A DNA stretch of 64,000 bases from Rhizobacter sp964253025 (GCF_964253025.1 NZ_CAXUQC020000001.1:2356001-2420000); one strand, 5' to 3'; numbered from the stretch's first letter, positions 42,686 to 54,370 are shown. A program made the numbers and translations. Notes: generated by a model not told the origin, from the letters alone.

Positions 42686-42805
42686 ATGGTCTCGACTGAA
42701 TCAACGTTTTCGCGTCACATCAGCTGAGAACAAGAGTATATGACGGAAGTTGACGGGCACGCAAGCGTTTCGACTCACATTCCCATCAACTTTTTGCCGA
42801 CTCGC

Positions 42806-45220
<2,415 letters not shown>

Positions 45221-45243
45221 TGGAACCTCTCTTTCTCCAGCCC

Positions 45244-45271
45244 ATGTAGGGCTCGAGCGTTCAATTGCAAG
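45244..45271 (-). promoter_or_regulatory. Sigma-32-like heat-shock promoter of lon
   Basis: On the minus strand CTTGCAA (45271-45265) and CCCTACAT (45251-45244) are separated by 13 nt. The heat-shock consensus is CTTGAAA-N13/14-CCCCATNT. It ends 23 nt before the lon start codon. Confidence 0.5.
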
Positions 45272-45389
45272 AAGCCGTCGCGGCGTGAGCCGCTCGGGCG
45301 CTCAGGATCCCTGTCTCAACTCAGAACACTCGACGGCTCTCCCCTGGAGGCCCGGCCACGCGGCCTCCGGCTTGGGTCCGTCGAGCGCG

Positions 45390-46655
45390 TCACGCACTCG
45401 CCTTGGTCTCGTGATAGACCAGCAGCGGTTTCGCGTTCTCTTCGATGGTGTGGTCATCCAGCACCACCTTCGCCACGCCCTCGAGCGTGGGGAGGTCGAA
45501 CATGGTGTCGTTCAGCGACAGCTCCATGATGGAGCGAAGCCCCCGTGCGCCGGTCTTGCGCGCCAGTGCCTTGCGGGCGATCGCCTGCAGGGCCGACGGA
45601 CGGACCTCGAGTTCCACGGCATCCATGGCGAAGAGCTTCTGATACTGCTTGAGCAGCGCGTTCTTGGGCTCGGTGAGGATCTGCACCAGCGCGTCCTCGG
45701 TGAGTTCACCCAGGGTCGCGACGACCGGCAAGCGACCGACCAGCTCGGGGATGAGACCGAACTTGATCAGGTCTTCGGGCTCGACTTCGCGGAAGACCTC
45801 GGACACCCGACGTTCGCTCTTCGTGTGCACGGTCGCCCCGAAGCCGATGCCCGACTTCTCGGAACGGTTCTGGATGACCTTCTCCAGGCCGTCGAACGCA
45901 CCGCCGCAGATGAAGAGGATGTTGGTGGTGTCGATCTGCAGAAAATCCTGGTTCGGGTGCTTGCGCCCGCCCTGCGGCGGCACCGAAGCCATCGTGCCTT
46001 CGACCAGCTTCAGCAGCGCCTGCTGCACGCCCTCGCCCGACACGTCGCGGGTGATGGACGGGTTGTCGGCCTTGCGCGAGATCTTGTCGATCTCGTCGAT
46101 GTAGACGATGCCGCGCTGCGCCTTGTCGACGTCGTAGTTGCAGTTCTGCAGGAGCTTCTGGATGATGTTCTCGACGTCCTCGCCCACATAGCCCGCCTCG
46201 GTGAGCGTGGTGGCGTCGGCAATCACGAACGGCACGTTGAGCAAGCGGGCGAGCGTCTGGGCGAGAAGCGTCTTGCCCGAGCCCGTCGGGCCGATCAGCA
46301 GGATGTTGCTCTTGGCCAGCTCCACCTCGTCCTTCGACGTGGACATGTGCTTCAACCGCTTGTAGTGGTTGTACACGGCCACCGACAGCGTGCGCTTGGC
46401 GGTGTCCTGCCCGATCACGTACTGGTCGAGGCTGGCTTTGATTTCGGCGGGTGCCGGCAGGTCGGACTTCGCAGCCTTGGACTCGGCCGTGTCGGCGGGC
46501 ACTTCATCACGGATGATGTCGTTGCACAGCTCGATGCACTCGTCGCAGATGAAAACGGAGGGCCCGGCGATCAGTTTCTTGACCTCGTGCTGGCTCTTGC
46601 CGCAGAAGGAGCAATAGAGGACTTTTTCGCTCGAGGAGCCTTTTTTGTCGGCCAT
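45390..46655 (-). CDS. clpX: ClpXP protease ATP-binding subunit ClpX
   Basis: AAA+ unfoldase of ClpXP, 421 aa. The N-terminal zinc-binding domain CSFCGKSQ...CDEC, Walker A GPTGSGKT, Walker B VYIDEIDK and the ClpP-contacting IGF loop (RSEKSGIGFGATV) are intact. It lies downstream of clpP, separated by 144 nt containing a strong hairpin terminator. Confidence 0.98.
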   Translation of the reverse strand: MADKKGSSSEKVLYCSFCGKSQHEVKKLIAGPSVFICDECIELCNDIIRDEVPADTAESKAAKSDLPAPAEIKASLDQYVIGQDTAKRTLSVAVYNHYKRLKHMSTSKDEVELAKSNILLIGPTGSGKTLLAQTLARLLNVPFVIADATTLTEAGYVGEDVENIIQKLLQNCNYDVDKAQRGIVYIDEIDKISRKADNPSITRDVSGEGVQQALLKLVEGTMASVPPQGGRKHPNQDFLQIDTTNILFICGGAFDGLEKVIQNRSEKSGIGFGATVHTKSERRVSEVFREVEPEDLIKFGLIPELVGRLPVVATLGELTEDALVQILTEPKNALLKQYQKLFAMDAVELEVRPSALQAIARKALARKTGARGLRSIMELSLNDTMFDLPTLEGVAKVVLDDHTIEENAKPLLVYHETKASA

Positions 46656-46700
46656 GGATCTACGCGCTGTGGGGTGGGAAAGGCTAGGTCAATGATAGAG

Positions 46701-46741
46701 CAAAAGAAAACGGGGCCTTGGGATCGAATAAGGCCCCGTTT
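46701..46741 (-). terminator. Strong hairpin between clpP and clpX
   Basis: AAACGGGGCCTT (46708-46719) pairs perfectly with AAGGCCCCGTTT (46730-46741), and the minus strand continues TTTTCTTTTG. It should end many clpP transcripts before clpX. Confidence 0.85.
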
Positions 46742-46799
46742 CAGATGCAGTTACCGGCCCGGATACACCCTCGGAGGGTTATTTGTCCGGGCGACCAAG

Positions 46800-47423
46800 T
46801 CAGGGATTGATGGGGTGATCACGCTTGCTGATCACCTTGTCGATGAGGCCGTAGGCCTTTGATTCCTCGGGGTCCATGAAGAAGTCGCGCTCCATGTCGC
46901 TGCGGATCTTTTCCAGCGGCTGGCCGGTGCGCTCGGCATAGATGCGGTTGAGCTGCTCACGGGTCTTCAGGATCTCCCGGGCATGGATCTCGATGTCCGT
47001 GGCCTGGCCCTGCGCACCGCCGGACGGCTGGTGGATCATGACGCGCGAGTTCGGCAAGGCAAAGCGCTTGCCCTTGGCACCAGCCATCAGCAGGAACGAA
47101 CCCATGCTGGCCGCGATGCCCATGCAGAGCGTCGAGACGTCCGGCTTGATGAATTGCATCGTGTCGAAAATCGACATGCCGGCGCTGACCGAACCCCCGG
47201 GGGAGTTGATGTACAGCGAGATGTCCTTGTCGGGGTTCTCGCTTTCCAGGAACAGCAGCTGGGCCACCACGAGGTTGGCCGATTGGTCGTTGACCGGCCC
47301 CACCAGGAAGATCACCCGCTCGCGCAGCAGCCGGCTGTAGATGTCGTACGCCCGTTCGCCGCGGCCCGACTGTTCGATGACCATGGGCACCAAGCCCAAA
47401 CCTTGAGTTTCCAGCGCGCTCAT
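46800..47423 (-). CDS. clpP: ATP-dependent Clp protease proteolytic subunit
   Basis: Serine protease of the ClpXP/ClpAP complexes, 207 aa. The catalytic Ser lies in MGIAASMGSFLLMAG and the His in VMIHQPSGG; the oxyanion strand SPGGSVSAG is present. The start MSALETQGLG was chosen, with ribosome binding site AAGGA; a longer in-frame extension passes through the promoter region and was rejected. A sigma-32-like promoter lies upstream. Confidence 0.97.
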   Translation of the reverse strand: MSALETQGLGLVPMVIEQSGRGERAYDIYSRLLRERVIFLVGPVNDQSANLVVAQLLFLESENPDKDISLYINSPGGSVSAGMSIFDTMQFIKPDVSTLCMGIAASMGSFLLMAGAKGKRFALPNSRVMIHQPSGGAQGQATDIEIHAREILKTREQLNRIYAERTGQPLEKIRSDMERDFFMDPEESKAYGLIDKVISKRDHPINP

Positions 47424-47452
47424 GTGGTGTCCTTGAGAGATTAGTTGCGACA

Positions 47453-47479
47453 GGTTGGGGTCGATTATGAAACGACAAG
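47453..47479 (-). promoter_or_regulatory. Sigma-32-like promoter of clpP
   Basis: On the minus strand CTTGTCG (47479-47473) and CCCCAACC (47460-47453) are separated by 12 nt. It is a weaker match to the heat-shock consensus than the lon site, but is in the right position, about 30 nt before the clpP start. Confidence 0.35.
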
Positions 47480-47503
47480 AGAGAGGCCACACATCGAAGC
47501 GAG

Positions 47504-47537
47504 AAAGGGTGCCGACCTTCCGGCCTGGCACCCTTTT
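47504..47537 (-). terminator. Rho-independent terminator after tig
   Basis: GGGTGCC (47507-47513) and GGCACCC (47527-47533) form a 7-bp stem with a GC-rich loop, flanked by three to four Ts on each strand. On the minus strand it ends the tig transcript about 20 nt past the stop. Confidence 0.75.
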
Positions 47538-47557
47538 CCTGTGGCGGCGAAGCGGTG

Positions 47558-48865
47558 TCAGCCGGCCATCAGCTCGTCGAACGGCAGTGCCTTGTCGCTC
47601 ACGCGTGCCTTGCTCATGACGAACTCGGCGACGTTGTTCTCGATGACGACGCCTTCGACTTCGGCCATGCGCTGGCGATCGCTGAGGTACCAGCGAACGA
47701 CGTCGGCCGGCTTCTCGTAGCTCTGGGCGATTTCCTCGATGTGGGCCTGCAGCTGCTCGGGCTTGGCCGACAGGTTGTTGGCACGCACCAGTTCACCCAC
47801 CACCAGGCCCAGGCGCACACGGCGCTCGGCCTGGTCCTTGAAGACCTCGGCCGGGATCGGCGCCGATTCGGCGTCCTTGACGCCACGCTTCTTCAGGTCG
47901 GCGCGAGCCGCTTCGACCATGCGCTCGACCTCGCCGTTCACCAGGGCGGTCGGCAGGTCGAGCTCGGCCACCTTCACCAGGGCGTCCATGACGGCGGCCT
48001 TGTTGCGGGCCAGCACGCGGAACTTCACTTCGCGCTCGAGGTTCTTCTTGATGTCGGCGCGCAGGGCTTCCACCGTGCCGTCCGCAATGCCGAGCGACTT
48101 GGCGAACGCCTCGTCGACCACGGGCAGGTTCTGCGACTCGATCTTGTTGACCGTGACGAGGAAGTCGGCTTCCTTGCCGGCGACGTCCTTGCCCTGGTAG
48201 TCCTCGGGGAACTGCAGCGGGAAGGTCTTCGACTCGCCGGTCTTCATGCCGCGCACGGCCTTTTCGAAGGCCTCGAGCATCTGGCCTTCGCCGATCAGGA
48301 ACTGGAAGCCCTCGGCCTTGCCGCCGTCGAACGGCACGCCGTCGATCTTGCCTTCGAAGTCGATGGTCACGCGGTCGCCTTCGCTGGCGGGCTCGCCGGC
48401 CGGGCGCTGGGCGAAGGTGCGGCGCTGCTTGCGCAGGATCTCGACGGTCTTGTCGATCGCGGCTTCGGTGACGTCAGTGGAGACGCGCTCCACTTCAGCG
48501 GTCGACAGGTCGCCCAGCTTCACTTCGGGGTAGACCTCGAAGGTGGCGTCGAACGCCAGCTGGCCCTCGGGCGGATTTTCCTTTTCCGTGATGCGGGGAG
48601 CGCCAGCGACACGCAGCTTGGCCTCGGCCGTGGCTTCGGCAAACGCCTGGCCGACCTTGTCGTTCATCACTTCGTACTGCACCGAGTAGCCGTAGCGCTG
48701 CGACACGACGCTCATGGGCACCTTGCCCGGGCGGAAGCCGTCGGCCTTGACCGTGCGGGCCAGGCGCTTGAGGCGGTTCGTCACCTCGTTGTTGATGGTA
48801 TCGGCGGCGAGCGTCAGCGTGATGCGGCGTTCGAGCTTCTCGAGGGTTTCTACGTTCACAGCCAT
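47558..48865 (-). CDS. tig: Trigger factor
   Basis: Ribosome-bound chaperone with peptidyl-prolyl isomerase activity, 435 aa. The ribosome-binding segment near residue 44 reads DGFRPGKVP (family signature GFRxGKxP). The FKBP-like PPIase domain covers about residues 160-245 (EGDRVTIDFEGKIDGVPFDGG), followed by the helical chaperone domain. The start MAVNVETLEKLERR was chosen; an upstream extension would run through the tRNA-Leu gene. It is first in the tig-clpP-clpX-lon cluster. Confidence 0.97.
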   Translation of the reverse strand: MAVNVETLEKLERRITLTLAADTINNEVTNRLKRLARTVKADGFRPGKVPMSVVSQRYGYSVQYEVMNDKVGQAFAEATAEAKLRVAGAPRITEKENPPEGQLAFDATFEVYPEVKLGDLSTAEVERVSTDVTEAAIDKTVEILRKQRRTFAQRPAGEPASEGDRVTIDFEGKIDGVPFDGGKAEGFQFLIGEGQMLEAFEKAVRGMKTGESKTFPLQFPEDYQGKDVAGKEADFLVTVNKIESQNLPVVDEAFAKSLGIADGTVEALRADIKKNLEREVKFRVLARNKAAVMDALVKVAELDLPTALVNGEVERMVEAARADLKKRGVKDAESAPIPAEVFKDQAERRVRLGLVVGELVRANNLSAKPEQLQAHIEEIAQSYEKPADVVRWYLSDRQRMAEVEGVVIENNVAEFVMSKARVSDKALPFDELMAG

Positions 48866-48895
48866 GGTTCGGACTCTCTGGTTTCGTTCGTTTGC

Positions 48896-48982
48896 TGGTG
48901 CGCGGGGGGGGACTCGAACCCCCACACCATTGCTGGCGTCAGGACCTAAACCTGGTGCGTCTACCAATTTCGCCACCCGCGC
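48896..48982 (-). tRNA. tRNA-Leu (UAG)
   Basis: An 87-nt gene with encoded CCA and the long variable arm of class II tRNAs. The acceptor stem is GCGCGGG/CCCGCGC, the anticodon loop GGTTTAGGTC has anticodon UAG (reads CUN, including CUA), and the T arm is GGGGGTTCGAGTCCCCC. It lies 30 nt upstream of tig. Confidence 0.97.
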
Positions 48983-49049
48983 CAAGCACCTGGAAAATAA
49001 CAAGGGGAAGCCTGGACTTCCCCTATCGCGATTCGGTCAGCCCGACATT

Positions 49050-52000
49050 TTAGCCGGTAGTCGCGGGCACCGGTCCATCGGCACTCGCCCGGACCTCATC
49101 CTCGGGCCGCTTGACCCTGAACCAGGCCGCGTACATCGCCGGCAACGACAGCAATGTCAGGGCCGTGGCGACGATCAGTCCGCCCATGATCGCCACGGCC
49201 ATCGGGCCCCAGAAGACGCTGCGCGACAGCGGAATCATGGCGAGCACGGCTGCTGCTGCCGTGAGCACGATCGGGCGACAGCGTCGCACCGCCGATTCGA
49301 CGATCGCATCCCAGGTCGCGACACCTGCAGCCCGGTCCTGCTCGATCTGGTCGATGAGGATGACGGAGTTGCGCATGATCATGCCCATCAGCGCGATGAC
49401 GCCGAGCAGCGCGACGAACCCGAAGGGCCGGTTCAGCAGCAGCAGCGCCGCAGCGACGCCCGGCAGGCCGAGCGGCCCGGTGAGGAACACGAGCACCGCC
49501 CGGCTGAAGCTGTGCAGCTGCAGCATGAGCAAGGTGAACATGATGAAGAGCATCAAGGGTGCGCCGGCCGCGATGGAGCCCTGCCCCTTGCTGCTCTCCT
49601 CCACCGCACCTGCCACCTCGATGCGGTAACCCGGCGGCAACTTGGCCCGGATGGGCTCGAAGAGGGGGTCGAGCTGCGCGCTGACCGTGGCGCCCTGCAC
49701 GCCGTCCACGATGTCGGCCTGCACGGTGACGGCATAGTCCCGACCCTCGCGCCACATCACCCCCGGTTCCCACATGAAAGACGCCTGGGCGATCTGGCCC
49801 AGCGGGATGCTGCGACCGGAATTGGAAGGCACGTATGCATTGGCCAGGTCCGTCAGGGCGAGCCGCTCCTCGTTCGGCGTGCGCAGGACGATGTCGATCA
49901 GCTTGTCGCCGTCGCGGTACTGACCGATGGTGGTGCCACTGCTGACCGATCGAGCCGCCTGGGCGATCGACTGGCTGGACACGCCGAGGGCGCGTGCCTT
50001 GTCCTGGTCGACATCGAGACGCAGCACCTTGACCGATTCGTTCCAGTTGTCGTTGAGGCCGCGCAGCAGCGTGTTCGGGCGCATGGCCTCCTTGACCTCG
50101 TCGGCATACGCGCGCACCTTGGCGGCGTCCGGCCCGACGACGCGGAACTGCACCGGATACGGCACCGGCGGTCCGTTGGGCAGCAGCTTCGGCCGGGCAC
50201 GAACCTCAGGGAATTCGGTCGCCAGCACCTCGGGCAGTGCGGCGCGCAGGCGCTCGCGCGCCGCGATGTCCGTGGGCAGCACGACGAGCTGGCTCACGTT
50301 GCTCTGGGGGAAGATCTGGTCCAGCACGAGGGCGAAGCGCGGCACGCCGCTACCCACCCACGTGGCAACCTGTGACACGCCTTCCATCTTCAGCAGGCGA
50401 GCTTCCACCTTGCGGGTGGTCTCCTCGTTGGCCGCGAAGCTCGTCCCCTCCGGGTACCAGAGGTCGACGAGAAGATCGAGGCGGCTGGAGTCCGGGAAGA
50501 ACTGGTTCTGCACCCGGCTCATGCCGAACACGCCCAGGCCCATGGCGGCGACGGTCAGGCCGATGGTGATCCAGCGGTGGGCGACGCACCAGTGCACCAG
50601 GCGCCGGAATCGCTCGTAGAACGGCGTGTCGAACAGCTCGTGAGGCGCACCTGCCTCACCCGCATGCGGTGGACGCTTGAGCAGCAGCGTGCCCAGGTAG
50701 GGGACGAAGAAGACCGAGACGATCCAGGAGATCAACAGCGCGACCGTCGTCACCGCGAAGATGGCGAAGGTGTACTCGCCGACCGCCGAGTTGGCCAGGC
50801 CGATGGGCAGGAAGCCCACGGCGGTGATCAAGGTGCCCGTGAGCATCGGCATCGCCGTTGCCTCGTAGGCGAAGGTGGCGGCCCGCATCTTGTCGTAGCC
50901 CTCCTCCAGCTTGCGCACCATCATTTCGACCGCGATGATCGCGTCGTCGACGAGCAGGCCGAGCGCGATGATGAGCGAGCCCAGCGAGATCTTGTGCAGA
51001 CCGACGCCCCAGTACAGCATCGCGACGAAGGTGATCGCCAGCACGAGCGGAATGGTGATGCCCACCACCAGGCCCGGGCGCCAGTCGATGGTGAAGCGCC
51101 ATGACCCGGGCTTCCTGAAGTGCAAACCCAGGCTGACGAAGCTCACGGCCAGCACGATGACCACGGCCTCGATCAGCACCTTGATGAACTCGTTGACCGA
51201 GCCCGCGACCACCGACGACTGGTTCTGGAACTGGGTCATCTCGATGCCGACCGGCAGGTCGGCCCGGATTTCCTCCATCGCCACCTTGAGGGAGTCGCCC
51301 AGCCCGATGATGTCCCCGCCCTTGGCCATGGAGATACCGAGCGCGATGACTTCATTGCCCTGGTGGCGCACCTTCACCTGCGGTGGGTCCACCGTGCCGC
51401 GCCGCACGGTGGCGATGTCGCCGAGCTTCAGGCTCGCGCCACCCGCACGGATGGCGAACGCCTTGAGTTCTTCCACCGAATTGAATTGCCCCGCCACACG
51501 CACCTGGACCATGTCGGTGGGCGCGTTGAACGAGCCGGCGGATTCCACGGCGTTCTGCTGCCCCAACTGGGAAAGCACGGCGTTGAAATCGAGCCCCAGC
51601 TGGGCCAGGCGGCGCTGGGAGATCTCGATGAAGATCTTCTCGTCCTGCGCGCCGAAGACCTCGACCTTGCTGACGTCCTTGACCTTGAGCAGCCGCTGGC
51701 GCACCAGGTCGGCCTGGGTCTTGAGCTCGACGGCGTTGAAGCCGTCCGCCGAGAGTGCATAGATGCTGCCGTACACGTCGCCGAACTCGTCGTTGAAGAA
51801 CGGGCCGACCACGCCCGAGGGCAAGGTGCCCCGCATGTCGCCGATCTTCTTGCGCACCGTGTACCAGATCTGCTGCATCTCCTTGGGCGGCGAGGAGTCC
51901 TTCACCTGGAAGATGATGAGGGTCTCGCCCGGCTTGGAGTAGCTGCGGATCTTGTCCGCATAGGGCGCTTCCTGCAGCGTCTTCTCGATCTTGTCGGTGA

Positions 52001-52223
52001 CCTGCTCGGCGACCTGCTGCGCCGTGGCGCCCGGCCAGTAGGCGCGAACAACCATGGCCCGGAAGGTGAACGGCGGATCCTCGTCCTGGCCCAGCTGGAA
52101 GTAGGCGGCCAGCCCGAGCACCATCAGCACCACCATGAGGTAGCGCGTCAGCGCCGTGTGCTCCAGCGCCCAGCGCGAGATGTTGAACGACTTGCGGGGT
52201 TCCGCTGCCACGCCCTCGCTCAT
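49050..52223 (-). CDS. RND efflux transporter permease (MexK/TriC-like)
   Basis: A 1057-aa inner-membrane RND pump. Twelve membrane helices in the usual 1+5/1+5 arrangement are visible. The TM4 proton-relay pair appears in LGLLVDDAIIAVEMMVRKLEEG, and porter domain segments such as PGATAQQVAEQVTDKIE are typical. Sequence flavour (DEDPPFTFRAMVV) is nearer the MexK/TriC group than AcrB. It is coupled to the adaptor gene by an ATGA overlap. No outer-membrane factor is encoded beside it. Substrates are unknown. Confidence 0.95.
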   Translation of the reverse strand: MSEGVAAEPRKSFNISRWALEHTALTRYLMVVLMVLGLAAYFQLGQDEDPPFTFRAMVVRAYWPGATAQQVAEQVTDKIEKTLQEAPYADKIRSYSKPGETLIIFQVKDSSPPKEMQQIWYTVRKKIGDMRGTLPSGVVGPFFNDEFGDVYGSIYALSADGFNAVELKTQADLVRQRLLKVKDVSKVEVFGAQDEKIFIEISQRRLAQLGLDFNAVLSQLGQQNAVESAGSFNAPTDMVQVRVAGQFNSVEELKAFAIRAGGASLKLGDIATVRRGTVDPPQVKVRHQGNEVIALGISMAKGGDIIGLGDSLKVAMEEIRADLPVGIEMTQFQNQSSVVAGSVNEFIKVLIEAVVIVLAVSFVSLGLHFRKPGSWRFTIDWRPGLVVGITIPLVLAITFVAMLYWGVGLHKISLGSLIIALGLLVDDAIIAVEMMVRKLEEGYDKMRAATFAYEATAMPMLTGTLITAVGFLPIGLANSAVGEYTFAIFAVTTVALLISWIVSVFFVPYLGTLLLKRPPHAGEAGAPHELFDTPFYERFRRLVHWCVAHRWITIGLTVAAMGLGVFGMSRVQNQFFPDSSRLDLLVDLWYPEGTSFAANEETTRKVEARLLKMEGVSQVATWVGSGVPRFALVLDQIFPQSNVSQLVVLPTDIAARERLRAALPEVLATEFPEVRARPKLLPNGPPVPYPVQFRVVGPDAAKVRAYADEVKEAMRPNTLLRGLNDNWNESVKVLRLDVDQDKARALGVSSQSIAQAARSVSSGTTIGQYRDGDKLIDIVLRTPNEERLALTDLANAYVPSNSGRSIPLGQIAQASFMWEPGVMWREGRDYAVTVQADIVDGVQGATVSAQLDPLFEPIRAKLPPGYRIEVAGAVEESSKGQGSIAAGAPLMLFIMFTLLMLQLHSFSRAVLVFLTGPLGLPGVAAALLLLNRPFGFVALLGVIALMGMIMRNSVILIDQIEQDRAAGVATWDAIVESAVRRCRPIVLTAAAAVLAMIPLSRSVFWGPMAVAIMGGLIVATALTLLSLPAMYAAWFRVKRPEDEVRASADGPVPATTG

Positions 52224-53359
52224 TTGGCGCTCACCGCAGTCGGGTTGGCGGCGACGGCGGGGGACGACGACCCGGGCTCGACGAACTGCTTGACCTTCTG
52301 GCCGGGGTTCAGCACATGCACGCCGGCGGTGACGACAACCATGCCGGGAGCGAGGCCGCCGGTGACGACCGCCTCGTTGCCCTCGGCGCCGGCCACTTCC
52401 ACCACATGGGTCTTGACCGTCATGGTCCGCGGGTCCAGGAGCCACACCGACGAGCGCCCCTTGTCCTCACGCAGCGCGGACAAGGGCAGCTTCGTCACCC
52501 CCTCGGTCTTGCGTGTCTCCGCCACCACCGTGGCGGTCTGGCCCAGGCGCAACGAGCGCGCGTCGCGGCTGTCGCCCAGGTCGGCCTTCACCAGGAACGT
52601 GCGGGTGACCGGGTCGGCGGAGGCGGCGACTTCCCGCAGCTTCGCCGGGATGGGCGGGGCATCGCTCCCCCAGGGCCGGACCTTGAGGTTGCCCGGCTGG
52701 GCAGCAAGCGACTTGACGACGCCCACCTTGTCTTCAGGGACGGAGAACACCACGTCACGCGGACCATCATGAGCAAGCCGGATGACGGGCGCGCCGGCCG
52801 CCACCACCATGCCGGGCTCCGCCTCGACGCCGGTCACGACGCCGGCCACATCGGCCACAAGCGCGGCGTAGGCCGCCTGGTTGCCCTGCACGCTGGACTG
52901 CGCCCTCGCCTGATCGAACTGGGCACGTGCCGCCTTCAAGGCGGTGTCGCGCCGCTCCAGTTCGGCCGAGCTGATGAAGCCCTGGTCGCGCAGTTCCTTG
53001 AAGCGCTTGTAGTCCGCCTCGGTCTGGTCCAGGTTGGCCTGGGCCGCAACGAGGGCCGCACGGGCGGCGTCCTGGCCCAGCTTGAGGTCTTGCGGATCCA
53101 GCTGCGCCAGCAATTGGCCCGGCTTCACCGCGTCGCCCACGTTGACGGCGCGCCGGACGATCTTGCCGCCCACTCGGAACCCGAGCCGCGACTCCGTGCG
53201 CGCGCGGACTTCGGCCGCGTATTCGTGCGTGCCGGCCGTGCTGGCCGTCGCGACGGTCATGGTGCGAACCGCGCGGACGGGCGTGGGCGCCGGCTCGGGC
53301 TTGGAACACGCGGCCAGGATCGCGAGGCCGAGCAAGGGGACGAAGGATGTAACGCGCAT
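52220..53359 (-). CDS. RND efflux periplasmic adaptor (MFP) lipoprotein
   Basis: A 379-aa membrane fusion protein. The signal peptide ends in lipobox LAAC (LLGLAILAACSK), so it is anchored as a lipoprotein. RVGGKIVRRAVNVGDAVKPGQLLAQLDPQD is the lipoyl half, a coiled-coil hairpin with many Ala/Gln follows, and the AGAPVIRLAHDGPRDVVFSVPED beta-barrel is typical. The ATG giving MRVTSFVPLL has GAGGA upstream; a TTG five codons earlier is less likely. A dyad operator lies 40 nt upstream. Confidence 0.94.
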   Translation of the reverse strand: MRVTSFVPLLGLAILAACSKPEPAPTPVRAVRTMTVATASTAGTHEYAAEVRARTESRLGFRVGGKIVRRAVNVGDAVKPGQLLAQLDPQDLKLGQDAARAALVAAQANLDQTEADYKRFKELRDQGFISSAELERRDTALKAARAQFDQARAQSSVQGNQAAYAALVADVAGVVTGVEAEPGMVVAAGAPVIRLAHDGPRDVVFSVPEDKVGVVKSLAAQPGNLKVRPWGSDAPPIPAKLREVAASADPVTRTFLVKADLGDSRDARSLRLGQTATVVAETRKTEGVTKLPLSALREDKGRSSVWLLDPRTMTVKTHVVEVAGAEGNEAVVTGGLAPGMVVVTAGVHVLNPGQKVKQFVEPGSSSPAVAANPTAVSAK

Positions 53360-53398
53360 GGAATTCCTCGGCAAGACGAAGCGGCGACGCGCTAAATG

Positions 53399-53412
53399 AC
53401 TGACTGGTCAGT
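53399..53412. promoter_or_regulatory. Dyad operator candidate between RND pump and hpnC
   Basis: ACTGAC-TG-GTCAGT is a perfect 6-bp-arm dyad, extended on the left by TG. It resembles TetR/AcrR-type operators. It lies 40 nt upstream of the adaptor ATG and 107 nt upstream of hpnC, but no TetR gene adjoins. Confidence 0.5.
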
Positions 53413-53487
53413 AATGTATTCTCGGGCCGAGCGGCCTGTCAACGCGTCATCCCCGTCCGGGTACTGCCACGTGAAGTCCGCACGATG

Positions 53488-53498
53488 CGGCGACAATG
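53488..53498 (+). promoter_or_regulatory. Candidate -10 element of hpnC
   Basis: Second copy of the 11-mer CGGCGACAATG, with its GACAAT hexamer, ending 20 nt before the hpnC ATG. The predicted transcript would have a very short leader. Confidence 0.35.
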
Positions 53499-53518
53499 CG
53501 CGCCGGATCTTCCTCCAC

Positions 53519-54370
53519 ATGAGCATCGAACACTACGAAAACTTCCCCGTTGCCTCGGTGTTGTGCCCCCCGGCACTGCGCGCGCCGGTCACGGCTATCT
53601 ATCACTTCGCCCGCACCGCCGACGACATCGCCGACGAGGGTGACGCGCCGCCGCATGAGCGCCTGGCCGAGCTGCTCGCCTATGGAGCCGAGCTCGATGT
53701 GATCGCCGCGGGCCGCGCGCCGGGTGATCGCTGGGCGAGGGTGTTCCTGCCTTTGCGGGAGCAGCTCGTCAGGCATCGGTTGCCCGTGCCGCTGCTCCAC
53801 GCCCTCCTCGATGCCTTTCGCCAGGACCTGGTGCAGCACCGCTATGCCGACCGCCAGGAACTGCTCCGCTATTGCGAGCGTTCCGCGAACCCGGTCGGTC
53901 GGCTGTTGCTGCACCTGTACGGCGTCGATGATCCAGCGAGCCTCGAGCAGTCGGACCGGATCTGCAGCGCGCTGCAACTCGCCAACTTCTGGCAGGACCT
54001 TTCCATCGATACCCGCCGCGGACGCCTGTATGTCCCCGTCGCCGATTGCGACCGGTTCGGCGTGAGCCCGGAGTCCTTGCTGGCCGGAGACGATGCGCCG
54101 GCGAGCCGCGCGCTGGTCGCCGATCTTGTCGGATGGACGCGCCAGATGATGCTGGCCGGCAGTCCGCTCGTCCACCGCGTGCCCGGCCGCGCCGGCTGGG
54201 AGCTGCGGCTGGTGGTTCAAGGCGGTCTGCGGATCCTCGCCCGCATCGAAGCGATGCAGTTCGCCACCCTCTCCTCGCGCCCGAAGCTTGCATGGACCGA
54301 CGCGGCCGTGATGGCATGGCGCGCCTGCCGCATGTCCCGCTCGCACCTGGCCCGCCTGCAGAAAGCCTGA
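53519..54370 (+). CDS. hpnC: Squalene synthase HpnC (hydroxysqualene synthase)
   Basis: Second enzyme of the HpnD-HpnC-HpnE route, turning presqualene diphosphate into hydroxysqualene, 283 aa. The two Asp-rich motifs typical of squalene/phytoene synthases appear as FARTADDIADEGD and LQLANFWQDLSIDTRRGR. The start MSIEHYENFPVASVLCP was chosen on family grounds. A longer in-frame extension covers the promoter and is rejected. TGATG coupling links it to hpnD. Confidence 0.93.
   Translation: MSIEHYENFPVASVLCPPALRAPVTAIYHFARTADDIADEGDAPPHERLAELLAYGAELDVIAAGRAPGDRWARVFLPLREQLVRHRLPVPLLHALLDAFRQDLVQHRYADRQELLRYCERSANPVGRLLLHLYGVDDPASLEQSDRICSALQLANFWQDLSIDTRRGRLYVPVADCDRFGVSPESLLAGDDAPASRALVADLVGWTRQMMLAGSPLVHRVPGRAGWELRLVVQGGLRILARIEAMQFATLSSRPKLAWTDAAVMAWRACRMSRSHLARLQKA

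Noticed and set aside
49050..52445. A longer start for the RND permease, giving 1131 aa
   Set aside because: The extra 74 residues lie inside the adaptor gene in another frame and are Arg/Gly-rich; the ATG at 52223 overlaps the adaptor stop in the usual ATGA form.
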